This document shows, piece by piece, positions 25,353 through 35,078 of a stretch of 64,000 bases of DNA (within the stretch, counting starts at the first letter, position 1; every line of letters begins with the position of its first letter). Origin of the DNA: JAAYCI01 sp047972265. GTDB taxonomy: Bacteria > Bacillota > Clostridia > Oscillospirales > Ruminococcaceae. The stretch covers positions 1 to 64,000 of the forward strand of contig JBKEAM010000092.1 in the NCBI GenBank assembly GCA_047972265.1, written 5' to 3'. Made by a program: the position numbers and the translations under genes. The notes beneath the pieces are model-generated. The model worked only from the letters and a program-made list of their open reading frames with translations. It made no database searches and was not told the DNA's origin.

Positions 25353-27023
25353 TTAAAACAAACCGCTAATGGTTCCGTTTTCATCCACATCAATATCCAA
25401 CGCTGCCGGATGTTTTGGCAGGCCAGGCATTGTCATTACACTGCCTGCAATGGCTACCACAAAACCAGCCCCGGCCGATAACCTTACCTCCCGCACCGTT
25501 ACGGTAAAGCCCTCGGGCGCATTTAGCAGGGTGGCTTCGTCACTAAAAGAATACTGTGTTTTTGCAATGCATACGGGCAGCTGGCCGTATCCCAGTTGCT
25601 GGTAAGTATCCAGTTGTTTTTGCGCGGCGGAAATATACTGCACCTCTCCTGCGCGGTATATTTTTTGGCAAATGGCAGAAATCTTTTCTGTTAGTGGCAT
25701 TTCGGAGGGATAAGTAAAGTGCAGGGCTTCTTTTTCTTCGGCGGCGTGTATAACTGCCTTTGCCAGCTGTATACCGCCCTCTCCACCTTTGGCAAACACC
25801 TCGCTTACTGCACATTGTGCACCCCAGCTTTCGCACAGGCGCAGCAGCAACGCATGCTCCTCGGCAGAATCTGTGGGAAAGGCATTGATGGCGACCACAA
25901 CAGGCAGGTTAAACTGGCCACGCAGGTTTTGGATGTGACGGGCCAAATTGGCCGCGCCCTTTTCAAGCAGAGCAACGTCCGGTACGCCAAGTTTATCTTT
26001 AGGGCACCCGCCATGATGTTTAAGTGCCCGCACTGTGGCTACCACAACGGCGGCCGAGGGGCGCAAGCCCGAAAGGCGGCATTTAATATCTACAAATTTT
26101 TCGGCGCCAAGGTCTGCCCCAAAACCGGCTTCGGTAACAACATATTCGGCTAAGTGAGAAGCAAGAGAAGTTGCCATTACGCTGTTGCAGCCGTGTGCAA
26201 TATTGGCAAAGGGACCGCCGTGTATCAGTGCCGGGGTTCCCTCTAATGTTTGTACAAGGGTTGGGTCAAAGGCATCTTTTAACAGGGCGGCAAGAGCGCC
26301 CTCGCAGCCTATTTGCGAAACGGTAACCGGCTGGCCATCGTACGCATAGCCCACAACAATACGGCCAAGGCGGGTTTTAAGGTCTGCAAGGTTTGTGGCA
26401 AGGCAAAAAACAGCCATAATTTCGCTGGCCACCGTAATATCAAAGCCATCTTCACGCGGGGTGCCGTTGGCTTTTCCGCCAAGGCCATCCACCACAAAAC
26501 GCAGTTGGCGGTCGTTCATATCCAGGCAGCGCTTCCAGCTAATGCGCCGTGGGTCTAAATTTAGCGCATTGCCTTGGTAGATGTGGTTGTCTATCATAGC
26601 GGCCAGCAGGTTATTGGCAGCCCCAATGGCGTGCAGGTCTCCGGTAAAATGCAGGTTAATTTCTTCCATGGGCACAACCTGGGCGTATCCGCCGCCGGCA
26701 GCGCCCCCTTTCATGCCAAAAACAGGGCCAAGGCTGGGCTCCCGCAGGGCCAGCATGGTGCGTTTGCCCAATTTTTGCAAAGAATCGGCAAGGCCGATAG
26801 AGGTTGTGGTTTTTCCCTCTCCGGCAGGGGTTGGGTTAATGGCAGTTACAAGAATAATCTTTCCGGCGGGGTTATTGGACGTTTTTTTTGCCAGGCGGTG
26901 GTCTATCTTGGCCTTGTAAAGGCCATACGGAATAACACAATCGGACGGAATGCCAGCCTCTTCTGCAATTTCAAAAATAGGGCGAAGTTTGGCTTCTTGG
27001 GCAATTTCGATATCGGTCTTCAT
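25353..27023 (-). CDS. fhs: formate-tetrahydrofolate ligase
   Basis: ATP-dependent formation of 10-formyl-tetrahydrofolate from formate, feeding one-carbon metabolism and, in some anaerobes, the acetyl-CoA pathway. The 556 residues are full length. The P-loop is TPAGEGKTTTSIGL near residue 65. SLGPVFGMKGGAAGGGYAQV follows near 98, and the HGGPFANIAHGCNS signature near 290. The ATG at 27023 follows AAGGAGGCAG. No other folate or Wood-Ljungdahl gene is in the window. Confidence 0.98.
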   Translation of the reverse strand: MKTDIEIAQEAKLRPIFEIAEEAGIPSDCVIPYGLYKAKIDHRLAKKTSNNPAGKIILVTAINPTPAGEGKTTTSIGLADSLQKLGKRTMLALREPSLGPVFGMKGGAAGGGYAQVVPMEEINLHFTGDLHAIGAANNLLAAMIDNHIYQGNALNLDPRRISWKRCLDMNDRQLRFVVDGLGGKANGTPREDGFDITVASEIMAVFCLATNLADLKTRLGRIVVGYAYDGQPVTVSQIGCEGALAALLKDAFDPTLVQTLEGTPALIHGGPFANIAHGCNSVMATSLASHLAEYVVTEAGFGADLGAEKFVDIKCRLSGLRPSAAVVVATVRALKHHGGCPKDKLGVPDVALLEKGAANLARHIQNLRGQFNLPVVVAINAFPTDSAEEHALLLRLCESWGAQCAVSEVFAKGGEGGIQLAKAVIHAAEEKEALHFTYPSEMPLTEKISAICQKIYRAGEVQYISAAQKQLDTYQQLGYGQLPVCIAKTQYSFSDEATLLNAPEGFTVTVREVRLSAGAGFVVAIAGSVMTMPGLPKHPAALDIDVDENGTISGLF

Positions 27024-27102
27024 AACGCACTGCCTCCTTTTTGTATAGCGCCCCGCGCTTTAAAGTATTTTTAATGGTTATTACATTACTAATAAAGGGC
27101 AC

Positions 27103-27567
27103 TTATTCTGCTGTTTTGCAAACATCAACCCAAGTGCCGCCAGTATACTCTGCAAGGCAGTCTACTTCTGTTTTTACAGCACTGTCGCGTGTACCGGCGG
27201 CGGGGTAAACAACACTGTATTGCTTTAAAGAGGCGTCTAAATATACCTCTACGTCGTTTGGCAGTGCAAAGGGGCACACGCCCCCTACGGGAAAACCGGT
27301 AGCGGCAAGTGTATCTTCGGGGGTTAGCATTTTTGCCTTGGTATGAAACTGCGCTTTGTACTTGGGGTTATCCAGCCGGGCGGTACCCATGGTAACCAGT
27401 ACAATTACCTTATCGGGCAGTTGCAGGGCAAGGCTTTTGGCAATTTGCCCGTCTTCAACGCCTAAAACGGCAGCCGCCTTTTGCACGGTAGAGGTGTCTT
27501 CGCCTGTGAAAAGAGGGGTAAGGGAGATGTTGTTTTGGGCAAAGTATTTGGCTACGCGGTTATCCAT
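27103..27567 (-). CDS. YbaK/aminoacyl-tRNA deacylase domain protein
   Basis: A 154-residue member of the YbaK/ProX editing fold. GQIAKSLALQL carries the conserved Lys, KMLTPEDTLAATGFPVGGVCPF forms the substrate loop, and VEVYLDASLKQY follows. It differs clearly from the 17372 gene and fits the group of free-standing editing proteins whose tRNA target is often unproven. The start is ATG at 27567 behind AAAGGA. Upstream of fhs on the same strand with a 79-base gap; no functional link is evident. Confidence 0.88.
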   Translation of the reverse strand: MDNRVAKYFAQNNISLTPLFTGEDTSTVQKAAAVLGVEDGQIAKSLALQLPDKVIVLVTMGTARLDNPKYKAQFHTKAKMLTPEDTLAATGFPVGGVCPFALPNDVEVYLDASLKQYSVVYPAAGTRDSAVKTEVDCLAEYTGGTWVDVCKTAE

Positions 27568-27697
27568 GTGGGGGCATCCTTTCGCAATTTGCAAAACTTG
27601 GGGTAAATTATGCGGTACAGCAAAAACTGTTGTATAATACCTTATTGTCTTTTATCTTAGCAAAACAAAAAGAACAAAACAAGCAGGACAATACCGT

Positions 27698-27726
27698 TTG
27701 ACGAACCACGTAAAAAAGCGTAGAAT
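27698..27726 (+). promoter_or_regulatory. promoter of the first degV gene
   Basis: TTGACG, a 17-base spacer, TAGAAT, ending 53 bases before the ATG at 27779. Confidence 0.7.
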
Positions 27727-27778
27727 TAAAAATCAGTTAAGCTAATAATAAAAACTATTTATCCGTAGGTGGATTACT

Positions 27779-28642
27779 ATGAAGTATATCGAAACCACAA
27801 ATATTCAGCTTATTGCAGATTCTTGCTGCGACACAACCCCGGCTATGCGTGCCGCTATGGGGCTATGTGTGGTGCCTCTTACCATTACGGTGGATGGCGA
27901 CAAAGAATACCGCGACGATGGAAACATACCCATAAAAAAACTGCTGGCAGATATGAAGGCCAGCAAAAACCCCATTACCACAGCAGCGCCTGCCCCCGGA
28001 GAATACGCAGAGCTGATGCGCAACGCAGATGCTTGTGTGGTGGTAACACTATCTTCCAAGTTATCCGGTAGTTTTAACTCTGCCATGGCCGCACGGGATT
28101 TGGTGTTGGAGGAGTTTCCGGATAAGAGGATTTTTATAATAGATTCTAAAAGCGCCGCGGCCGGGCAGCTGCGTATTGTGCTGCAACTGGAGAGCATGCT
28201 GCTGCGCGGTGCTACCATGGATGAGATAGAAGAAGAAATGCCCGCCTTTGTAGACAATATGCGTACCCTGTTTGTGTTAGAAGACCTTGGCAACCTGATT
28301 AAAAATGGTCGCATCCCCAAACTGGCAGGCATGATAGGTACCATGCTGATGCTGCGCCCGATTATGGGCGAAAACGGAAACGGCGAGATTGTTGCGTTGG
28401 AAAAGGTACGAGGCACCATAAAGGCGCTGGGCAGGTTGGTAGAGATTTTAAACGAAAAAACCCAAAAAGCAAAAGATATAATACTTACATTAAGTTATTG
28501 CAATTGCCCGGAGCGGGCGGCAGATTTAAAAAAGATGATTTTGGATGCCTGTGCTGCCATAAAAGAAGTAGTGCTGGTGCCCACGGGCGGTATTTCTACC
28601 GTATATGCCAATCAGGGCGGCGTAATAGTAGCGTTTGCATAA
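27779..28642 (+). CDS. DegV family fatty-acid-binding protein
   Basis: A two-domain DegV/FakB-fold protein of 287 residues. LIADSCCDTTPAM near residue 12 and the TAAPAPGEYAEL and VVTLSSKLSGSFNSA motifs form the fatty-acid carboxylate site. The C-terminal domain contains KNGRIPKLAGMIGTML and LRPIM. In Firmicutes such proteins present fatty acids to the kinase FakA; no fakA is in the window. A second DegV gene lies at 41791. It ends at a shared terminator. Confidence 0.93.
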   Translation: MKYIETTNIQLIADSCCDTTPAMRAAMGLCVVPLTITVDGDKEYRDDGNIPIKKLLADMKASKNPITTAAPAPGEYAELMRNADACVVVTLSSKLSGSFNSAMAARDLVLEEFPDKRIFIIDSKSAAAGQLRIVLQLESMLLRGATMDEIEEEMPAFVDNMRTLFVLEDLGNLIKNGRIPKLAGMIGTMLMLRPIMGENGNGEIVALEKVRGTIKALGRLVEILNEKTQKAKDIILTLSYCNCPERAADLKKMILDACAAIKEVVLVPTGGISTVYANQGGVIVAFA

Positions 28643-28643
28643 T

Positions 28644-28677
28644 AAAAAAAGCCGGAGAATTTCTCCGGCTTTTTTCT
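28644..28677. terminator. bidirectional terminator degV / GDPD
   Basis: AAAAAAGCCGGAGAA / TTCTCCGGCTTTTTT, placed exactly between two converging stop codons (28642 and 28676). Confidence 0.95.
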
Positions 28678-29503
28678 ATTTAAAATGGGTTGGCGGTGTA
28701 TACAATTCAAAAATAACAGTGTCGTTTTGCTTTTCAATTTCTGCAATGGTATTATTTGGACGTACAGTCCATGCAACTTTCATGGCACCTCGGCTGCCCA
28801 GCCGCGCTAGCAGGGGTTTGCCCGCAATGTCGTATGCAATAAACTGAGGCCGGGCTAAAAAGTTGCTAAGCAGGTTGCCTACCAGTACACCCAGTATGCC
28901 GTTGCCCAGTTTGTTTGGGGGCGAGGAAAGCTGGCCGCGCAGTATGGAGGGGGCGTTGGTTTTAAACCAGCCCACTATGCGGGGGTCAAAGCTTTCTATG
29001 CAGTAATCCCCGGCATAATCCTGCAACAGCGCTAGGGTTTTTTGGCACAGCAGGACATTTTGGCGGCTCATCTTCAATTCTACAATCAGCGGCACGCGCC
29101 CGTTTACCAAGGCCAAAACATCACTGAACAGCGGGATGCTCTCGCTGCTTTCAAGCAGGCGCAGTTCTTGCAGTTCTGCAAGGGTCTTACTGTCTACCCG
29201 GGCATCTACCCCGCAAATGCGCGTAAGGGTATCATCATGGAATACAACCACGTAACCATCTTTGCTAAGCTGAAGGTCCAGCTCAATGCCGTATCCGGCT
29301 TCGCACGCCTTTTCAAAAGCGGGCAGGCTGTTTTCTGGCACAGAGGCATTGCCGGTGTGCAGGCCACGATGTGCAACGTTTAGCCCCATAAAAGGCTTTT
29401 GTTGCTGTGCGCCCGGGCGCCCTGGTTTAAGCCAAAATACAAACAAAGCCACCAGCAAAACTAATATGGCGGCAGCCGTTCCTATACCGGCCAAAAGAGG
29501 CAT
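28676..29503 (-). CDS. membrane-anchored glycerophosphodiester phosphodiesterase
   Basis: Hydrolyses glycerophosphodiesters, or related lipid or teichoic-acid pieces, to glycerol phosphate. An N-terminal hydrophobic segment (about residues 4-25) anchors the TIM-barrel catalytic domain. The motifs are VAHRGL near residue 45, PENSLPAF near 60, GIELDLQLSKDG near 75, VVFHDDTLTR near 88 and VELKM near 140. The catalytic His pair and metal-binding Glu/Asp are intact. The start is ATG at 29503, ten bases behind GAAAGG. Confidence 0.94.
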   Translation of the reverse strand: MPLLAGIGTAAAILVLLVALFVFWLKPGRPGAQQQKPFMGLNVAHRGLHTGNASVPENSLPAFEKACEAGYGIELDLQLSKDGYVVVFHDDTLTRICGVDARVDSKTLAELQELRLLESSESIPLFSDVLALVNGRVPLIVELKMSRQNVLLCQKTLALLQDYAGDYCIESFDPRIVGWFKTNAPSILRGQLSSPPNKLGNGILGVLVGNLLSNFLARPQFIAYDIAGKPLLARLGSRGAMKVAWTVRPNNTIAEIEKQNDTVIFELYTPPTHFK

Positions 29504-29632
29504 GTGTTTTCATCCTTTCGGGGATAAGTGCAGTATTTAGTAATATTTTTACCAATTGTACCGTTTTCTTTTCACAAATACAACAAAGATAAAGGCTAAA
29601 ATCAGATAAAAGAGTAAGGCAGGGATTAAATT

Positions 29633-30316
29633 ATGATTAAAATATTGGTGGTGGATGACGAGGCCCGTATCCGGCAGCTGATAAGAGAACACTTAGAGCA
29701 TGCAGGGTACCAATGTGATGAAGCGGGAGATGGCTCTTCGGCTCTTGCCGTGCTGGCCAAAGGCGGCATAGACTTGGTGATTTTGGATATTATGATGCCC
29801 TTTATGGATGGGATGAGCACCCTGCGGGAGATGCGCAGCCGCAAAATAGAAACACCGGTTATTATGCTTACGGCAAGGGGCGAAGAGTACGACCGCATTG
29901 CCGGGCTGGAAACCGGTGCAGATGATTATGTTGTAAAGCCCTTTTCTCCGAGGGAACTGGTAGCACGTGTAAAAGCAGTGCTGGGGCGCACCCTGCCCAA
30001 AGAAAAATCGGAGGGTGAAAGCTACGTGTTTGGCGGGCTTTCGATAGACACAGTTTCGCACACCGTGCGCATAGATGGAGAAGAAACAGAATTGACCCCC
30101 AAAGAGTTTGACCTGCTGGTGTTTTTGGCAGCCAACCGCGGGGTGGCGCTAACGCGCGAAAAAATATTGCAGAAGGTGTGGAATTACGACTACACCGGAG
30201 AAGACAGAACAGTGGATACCCACGTAAAAATGCTGCGCAGCCATTTGGGCCGCTACAGAGACAGCATTGCCACCGTATGGGGCGTTGGGTACAAATTTGT
30301 ACCGGAGGCAGGATGA
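29633..30316 (+). CDS. response regulator, OmpR/PhoB family
   Basis: A 227-residue two-domain regulator. The receiver has the acidic pair VDDE near residue 8, phospho-acceptor Asp52 in LVILDIMMP, a Thr at LTARGE and Lys in VVKPFSPREL. The C-terminal winged helix is of OmpR type: LTPKEFDLLVFLA, then LTREKILQKVWNYDY and VDTHVKMLRSHLG. Its TGA overlaps the kinase ATG, so the two are coupled. The target genes are not evident here; the anchored protein at 32125 is a candidate by position. Confidence 0.96.
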   Translation: MIKILVVDDEARIRQLIREHLEHAGYQCDEAGDGSSALAVLAKGGIDLVILDIMMPFMDGMSTLREMRSRKIETPVIMLTARGEEYDRIAGLETGADDYVVKPFSPRELVARVKAVLGRTLPKEKSEGESYVFGGLSIDTVSHTVRIDGEETELTPKEFDLLVFLAANRGVALTREKILQKVWNYDYTGEDRTVDTHVKMLRSHLGRYRDSIATVWGVGYKFVPEAG

Positions 30317-31878
30317 GTTTAGAAAAGGCATGTGGAGTACAGCAGCAAAAGGCCAAGGGTAGCATCCACCGCAAGCTAACAATGTTTGTGGTGGTTTTGT
30401 GCCTGTTTTTGGTAATGCTGTTTTACACCTTTGCTGTTTTGCTGTTGCAGCCGGTGTACAACAATACAATTAAAAAAGACCTTGGGCGCACCCTAAATAC
30501 AGTGGTGGGCATTATAAACGATATGCAAAAAGAGGGCATACCGCTTGCCACAATTGTGGTAAGCGAATCGTCAGATGTGGCCACTATTACGGTTTCGGAA
30601 GAATTTAAAACAAGATTATCTGCGGCGGTGGACGCGGGAACTCTTACGCTGGACAACCGCTGCTTGGATATCTCTGTGCTTACCAGCAGTTACAGTACCC
30701 GCCTGTTTTTGTACGACAGGCTGAGCAAATGTTACCTGCATCCCATAGAGCTGGGCTTTTCTGTCAATGGCGGCAGTGGGCAGCTTATAGTACCGGACAG
30801 TGATATTGTGGCGGGCATACGCAACATTGTTGCCGCCCAGGGTTATTACGAGGGCACGCTTGGCAGCGAAGGCAGCGAGCAGCACCAGATGGTGCTGGGC
30901 CAGCGCACCACCGAGGGATATTCGGTAATTGTTTCTGCTAATTTAGAGCGCATTGCGCAGGCAGGCAACGTGCTGCGCAGTTTGTTGCTGCCTATTTCTA
31001 TGGCGCTTATGTTTTTAGGTATTAACGGCGCATGGATATTTAGCCATTGGTTTACCCGCCCCTTAAACCGACTCTCGGCCGCCGCCAGAAAAATGGCCAA
31101 GGGAGACTATGATGTAGAGGTGGCAACACATGGTGATGATGAAATAGCCACCCTTACAGAAGATTTCAACGCGATGGCCAAAGAGGTAAAACGATCGGCA
31201 GAGCTGCAAAAAGACTTGCTTGCCAATATCAGCCACGATTTGCGAACGCCTCTTACACTTATAAAAGGATATGCTGAGACGGTGCGGGATTTAAGCGGAG
31301 AAGACCCGCAAAAACGTACTGAGCAGTTAAATGTAATTGTGGACGAAACCGATCGCCTGTCGGCCTTGGTAAACAGTGTGTTGGAACTTTCGCGTGTTTC
31401 TAGCGGCAACGAAAAACTGGAGCCTGTGCGCTTTAGCCTTTGCCAATTGTGCGATGAGGTTGCGTATAGATACGAAGTATTTGCCAAAAAGAATAACCTC
31501 ACCTTCGATTTTTCCAGCGAGGGAACCTGCGAAGTGTTTGCAGACCCCATGCTGTTGGAGCGGGTACTGCATAACCTACTGGGTAATGCGGTACAACATG
31601 TGGGCGAGGATGGTTATGTTGGCCTGCGAGTATTTATGACCGAAAGCAAACGGGTACGCCTGGAAGTAACCGACCATGGAAAAGGGATTTCGGAAGAAGA
31701 CATCCCCCACCTTTTTGAGAGATATTACAGGTCACGTTCCGACTCTGGAAAACCCGGCACCGGGCTGGGATTATCGATTGTAAAAGCAATTTTAGATGCG
31801 CATTATGCCAACTACGGTGTAAACAGCAAGCCGGGAGAAGGCGCGGTATTTTGGTTTGAACTTCCTTTAGCAAAGTAA
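30313..31878 (+). CDS. sensor histidine kinase
   Basis: A 521-residue membrane kinase, partner of the upstream regulator. TM1 is at about residues 22-45, an extracytoplasmic sensor of about 175 residues follows, and TM2 is at about 221-250. A HAMP domain (FTRPLNRLSAAARKMAKGDY) leads to the H box NISHDLRTPLTL with His308. The N box is HNLLGNAVQHV and the G boxes include DHGKGI and GTGLGLSIV. The start is ATG at 30313, overlapping the previous stop (ATGA), behind GGAGGCAGG. Signal unknown. Confidence 0.95.
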   Translation: MSLEKACGVQQQKAKGSIHRKLTMFVVVLCLFLVMLFYTFAVLLLQPVYNNTIKKDLGRTLNTVVGIINDMQKEGIPLATIVVSESSDVATITVSEEFKTRLSAAVDAGTLTLDNRCLDISVLTSSYSTRLFLYDRLSKCYLHPIELGFSVNGGSGQLIVPDSDIVAGIRNIVAAQGYYEGTLGSEGSEQHQMVLGQRTTEGYSVIVSANLERIAQAGNVLRSLLLPISMALMFLGINGAWIFSHWFTRPLNRLSAAARKMAKGDYDVEVATHGDDEIATLTEDFNAMAKEVKRSAELQKDLLANISHDLRTPLTLIKGYAETVRDLSGEDPQKRTEQLNVIVDETDRLSALVNSVLELSRVSSGNEKLEPVRFSLCQLCDEVAYRYEVFAKKNNLTFDFSSEGTCEVFADPMLLERVLHNLLGNAVQHVGEDGYVGLRVFMTESKRVRLEVTDHGKGISEEDIPHLFERYYRSRSDSGKPGTGLGLSIVKAILDAHYANYGVNSKPGEGAVFWFELPLAK

Positions 31879-32124
31879 AGTATTTTGGGGGAGAATAGTT
31901 GAATAAGGCAAAATTTAAGTAATATTTTTGTGCAGATGCCCGAAAATGGCAGCCAGAAACTATTCTGTAATAATTTATTCATAATTAGATGCTAGTATAA
32001 CTGCTTATAGCATGTTGCCTTTCAAATATCCGGTTTTCTGTGTTGTTTGTTTATAAGGCTTATAGTGGATACCCATCATACCTGCCGGTGCTTTTCTGCC
32101 GGCGTCTAAGGAAGGGATTTTAAC

Positions 32125-32808
32125 TTGCAAAATTCACCCCGACACATCCATAATACCGGCGTACGTTCTATAAGAGCAATAAACCCCAATGCCGCGGCTA
32201 TGCCTGCGCAGGAGGTTTCTAATGCACCCGTTGTGGCTGTTCATACAAAGCGCAACCGCCGTGCCGGTGTTTTAATCCTTGCATTTTGCTTAATATTGGC
32301 AGTAGCCATTACCCTGCTGGTGCCCATGATTGTAGATGGTGCCCAGCCCAATAACACCAAAGCCGCAGGTGCCGTACAGGCGCAGGCAGGTGCTGCTTTG
32401 CCTGCGTCTTCGGAACAAAAAGAAGATAAAGTGGCCATTAACACTTTTGAAGAGCTTACCCAGCAGGCTGGTTTTGTGCCTACCCTGCCCACCACCCTGC
32501 CGGAGGGTGCCGAAGTTGTTGGCCTTAACCTTATTGATGGCCGCATAGCCGAAATAGAGTACAAAACCGGCAAAACCGAATTTACAATTAGAATGGCGCC
32601 CGGCCGTGAGGATATAAGCGGTATAACCAAAACCTTTGCGGTAACCTATTCGGAAGAAGCAGAAGGCGTTACCCGCTCGTACAGCGGCATTAGCGATACA
32701 CTTTTAAACCTGTGTGTATGGTCTTCTGAAAACAACTGTTATGCAATTGTTTCTCAAAACGGAATGAGTGCAGATATGATGCGTACAATTGCCGAAAGTT
32801 TGGCATAA
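32125..32808 (+). CDS. membrane-anchored protein with DUF4367-like outer domain
   Basis: A 227-residue single-pass protein. The cytoplasmic N-terminus is about 47 residues, the TM helix is at about 48-70 (VLILAFCLILAVAITLLVPMI), and a low-complexity Ala/Gln tether follows. The C-terminal domain (about 108-227) carries the FVPTLPTTLPEGAEVVGL pattern of DUF4367-like regions found in anti-sigma factors and envelope regulators. The start is TTG at 32125 behind GGAAGGG. It follows the two-component genes by 246 bases, where I see no terminator. Function unknown. Confidence 0.75.
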   Translation: MQNSPRHIHNTGVRSIRAINPNAAAMPAQEVSNAPVVAVHTKRNRRAGVLILAFCLILAVAITLLVPMIVDGAQPNNTKAAGAVQAQAGAALPASSEQKEDKVAINTFEELTQQAGFVPTLPTTLPEGAEVVGLNLIDGRIAEIEYKTGKTEFTIRMAPGREDISGITKTFAVTYSEEAEGVTRSYSGISDTLLNLCVWSSENNCYAIVSQNGMSADMMRTIAESLA

Positions 32809-32817
32809 GAACCTTTC

Positions 32818-32846
32818 TTGACAAGCCCTTTAGCTGGTGCTACACT
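32818..32846 (+). promoter_or_regulatory. promoter of thrS
   Basis: TTGACA (32818-32823), a 17-base spacer, TACACT (32841-32846), directly before the T-box leader. Confidence 0.85.
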
Positions 32847-32851
32847 GTTTG

Positions 32852-33086
32852 TACCAAAGCAATGACGCGGACACGGGACGGTGTATGGCGCGCAGAGAGG
32901 GCGGTGCTTGGTGAAAGCCGCCTGCGCAGTAACCCGGTGCCTACCGCCGCAACAGCCGCAAAAGTGAACTTTTGCCGGATCGGCCCGTTACAGCCGTTGT
33001 TAAGAGGTACTATTGTGCAACCTGGGTGGAACCGTGGGATTGATTTCTCACCCCGGCCTCGCTATAAAGCGAGGCCGGGGTTTTTG
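32852..33086 (+). promoter_or_regulatory. T-box riboswitch (threonine)
   Basis: Leader RNA that binds uncharged tRNA-Thr and lets thrS be transcribed. The T-box sequence TGGGTGGAACCGTG (33023-33036) is present and would pair with the tRNA acceptor end. An AGAGAGG element (32894-32900) belongs to stem I. The likely specifier codon is ACC at 32932-32934. The terminator CCCCGGCCTCGC / GCGAGGCCGGGG (33051-33080) ends in TTTTTGTTTT. The tRNA identity rests on the downstream gene and the ACC codon. Confidence 0.93.
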
Positions 33087-33122
33087 TTTTACCGGTTTGC
33101 GCATAACAAGGAGGAAATAAGA

Positions 33123-35057
33123 GTGATAGAGGTAAGATTAAAAGACGGAAGCGTGCGCGAGTACGAGGTCGGTACCACCGTTGCCGAAGTGGCAAAAAGC
33201 CTTGGGGCCGGTTTGTATAAAGCAGCCTGTGCGGGCAAGATAAACGGCACCCCCTGCGACTTGCGGGATGAAATTACCGAAAGCTGCAATTTAGAAATAT
33301 GCACATTTGAAAGCGCCGAGGGCAAGCACGCTTTTTGGCATACTGCCAGCCATGTTTTGGCACAGGCAGTGCTGCGCTTGTATCCGGATGCAAAAATTGC
33401 AATTGGTCCCGCAATAGACAACGGCTTTTATTACGATTTTGATGTAAAAACTGCATTTACAGTGCAGGATTTGCCCAAGATAGAAGCCGAAATGAAAAAA
33501 ATAGCCAAAGAGGCGCTGCCAATAGAACGCAAACTAATAAGCGCTGAAGAAGCGAAGCAGTTGTTTGCAGACCAGCCCTATAAGCTGGAACTGCTACAAA
33601 AGCACGCCGAAGCCGGAGAGCAGATTAGCATTTATACACAGGGAGAATTTACAGACCTGTGCGCCGGCCCCCATTTAATGGATACAGCACCGGTAAAGGC
33701 TGTAAAGCTTACCAGTGCTACCGGTGCTTACTGGCATGGAGACTCTAAACTGCCCATGCTTAGCCGTGTATATGGCACTGCCTACCCAAAACAAAGCGAG
33801 TTGGAAGCCTACCTTGCCATGGTGGAAGAAGCCAGAAAACGCGATCACAATAAAATTGGGCGCGAACTGGATTACTTTACCACAGTAGATGTAATTGGCC
33901 AGGGCTTGCCCCTGCTAATGCCAAACGGCGCAAAGGTATTTCAGTTGTTAAGCCGCTGGATTGAGGATGAGGACGAAAAAAGGGGCTACCTGCTGACCAG
34001 AACGCCCTATATGGCCAAAAGCGATTTGTACAAAATATCCGGTCACTGGGACCATTACCGTGAAGGCATGTTTGTGCTGGGCGATGAAGAAAAAGACAAA
34101 GAAGTATTTGCCCTGCGCCCCATGACCTGTCCCTTCCAATATCAAATTTATTTAAGCAGCAAACGCAGCTACCGTGAACTGCCGCTGCGCTATAGCGAAA
34201 CCTCTCCCCTTTTCCGCAACGAAGATTCTGGCGAGATGCACGGCCTAATTCGTGTAAGGCAGTTTACTTTGGCAGATGGCCATATTATTGCCCGGCCTGA
34301 CCAGGTAGAGCAGGAATTTCGGGATTGTCTGTCGGAATCTAAATATATTTTAGAGACACTTGGCCTTGCCGAGGATGTAAGTTACCGCTTTAGCAAGTGG
34401 GACCCCAACAACAAAGAAAAGTACGAGGGCACTGCCGAGCAATGGGAAGAAACGCAAGATACCATGCGCCGCATTTTAGACCACTTGGGCTTGGAATATG
34501 TAGAAGCCGAAGGCGAAGCAGCTTTTTACGGGCCTAAGCTGGATATCCAAATTCGCAACGTATACGGCAAAGAAGATACCCTTATCACCATCCAAATAGA
34601 TATGCTGGTGGCAAAACGGTATGGCATGAGCTACGTAGACAGCGACGGAACAGAAAAAATCCCCTGTATCATCCACCGTTCTTCTATTGGCTGCTACGAA
34701 AGAACCATTGCCTTATTGCTGGAAAAATATGCAGGCGCGCTGCCTGTATGGCTGATGCCCACCCAGGTAATGCTGGTGCCCATCAGCGAGGCACATCATG
34801 AATATGCCCGTGAGGTGGAGAAAAAGTTAAACGCCGCCGGTATCCGAGTTAAAAATGATACCCGTAACGAAAAAATGAACTATAAAATTAGGGAAGCACA
34901 GCTGCAAAAAATCCCCTATATGCTTGTAATGGGAGAAAAAGAAGTTGAGGCCGGCACAGTGGCGGTGCGCGCGCGTAAAGAGCAAAACGGCGGCACTAAA
35001 AAAGTAGACCAATTTGTGGCCGATATTTTAAAAGAAATTGCAACAAAAGAAGTTTAA
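33123..35057 (+). CDS. thrS: threonyl-tRNA synthetase
   Basis: Class II synthetase, 644 residues, charging tRNA-Thr. The N-terminal TGS domain covers 1-62 (MIEVRLKDGSVREYEVG). The editing domain has HTASHVLAQAV near residue 75 and the AGPHL segment near 180. The catalytic core covers about 240-530, with RPMTCPFQYQIY, RNEDSGEMHGLIRVRQF and HRSSIG. The anticodon-binding domain is at the C-terminus. The start is GTG at 33123 behind AAGGAGGAAAT; the open frame upstream runs through the T-box and is not coding. Confidence 0.98.
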   Translation: MIEVRLKDGSVREYEVGTTVAEVAKSLGAGLYKAACAGKINGTPCDLRDEITESCNLEICTFESAEGKHAFWHTASHVLAQAVLRLYPDAKIAIGPAIDNGFYYDFDVKTAFTVQDLPKIEAEMKKIAKEALPIERKLISAEEAKQLFADQPYKLELLQKHAEAGEQISIYTQGEFTDLCAGPHLMDTAPVKAVKLTSATGAYWHGDSKLPMLSRVYGTAYPKQSELEAYLAMVEEARKRDHNKIGRELDYFTTVDVIGQGLPLLMPNGAKVFQLLSRWIEDEDEKRGYLLTRTPYMAKSDLYKISGHWDHYREGMFVLGDEEKDKEVFALRPMTCPFQYQIYLSSKRSYRELPLRYSETSPLFRNEDSGEMHGLIRVRQFTLADGHIIARPDQVEQEFRDCLSESKYILETLGLAEDVSYRFSKWDPNNKEKYEGTAEQWEETQDTMRRILDHLGLEYVEAEGEAAFYGPKLDIQIRNVYGKEDTLITIQIDMLVAKRYGMSYVDSDGTEKIPCIIHRSSIGCYERTIALLLEKYAGALPVWLMPTQVMLVPISEAHHEYAREVEKKLNAAGIRVKNDTRNEKMNYKIREAQLQKIPYMLVMGEKEVEAGTVAVRARKEQNGGTKKVDQFVADILKEIATKEV

Positions 35058-35078
35058 AAAAATATAGTAAATTGCAAA

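Noticed and set aside
27103..27567. Recent duplication of the YbaK gene at 17372
   Set aside because: The two share the fold but little sequence; they are separate subfamilies.
32862..33122. Long upstream extension of the thrS reading frame
   Set aside because: It runs through the T-box and its terminator. The GTG at 33123 has an ideal ribosome site and gives the normal protein length.
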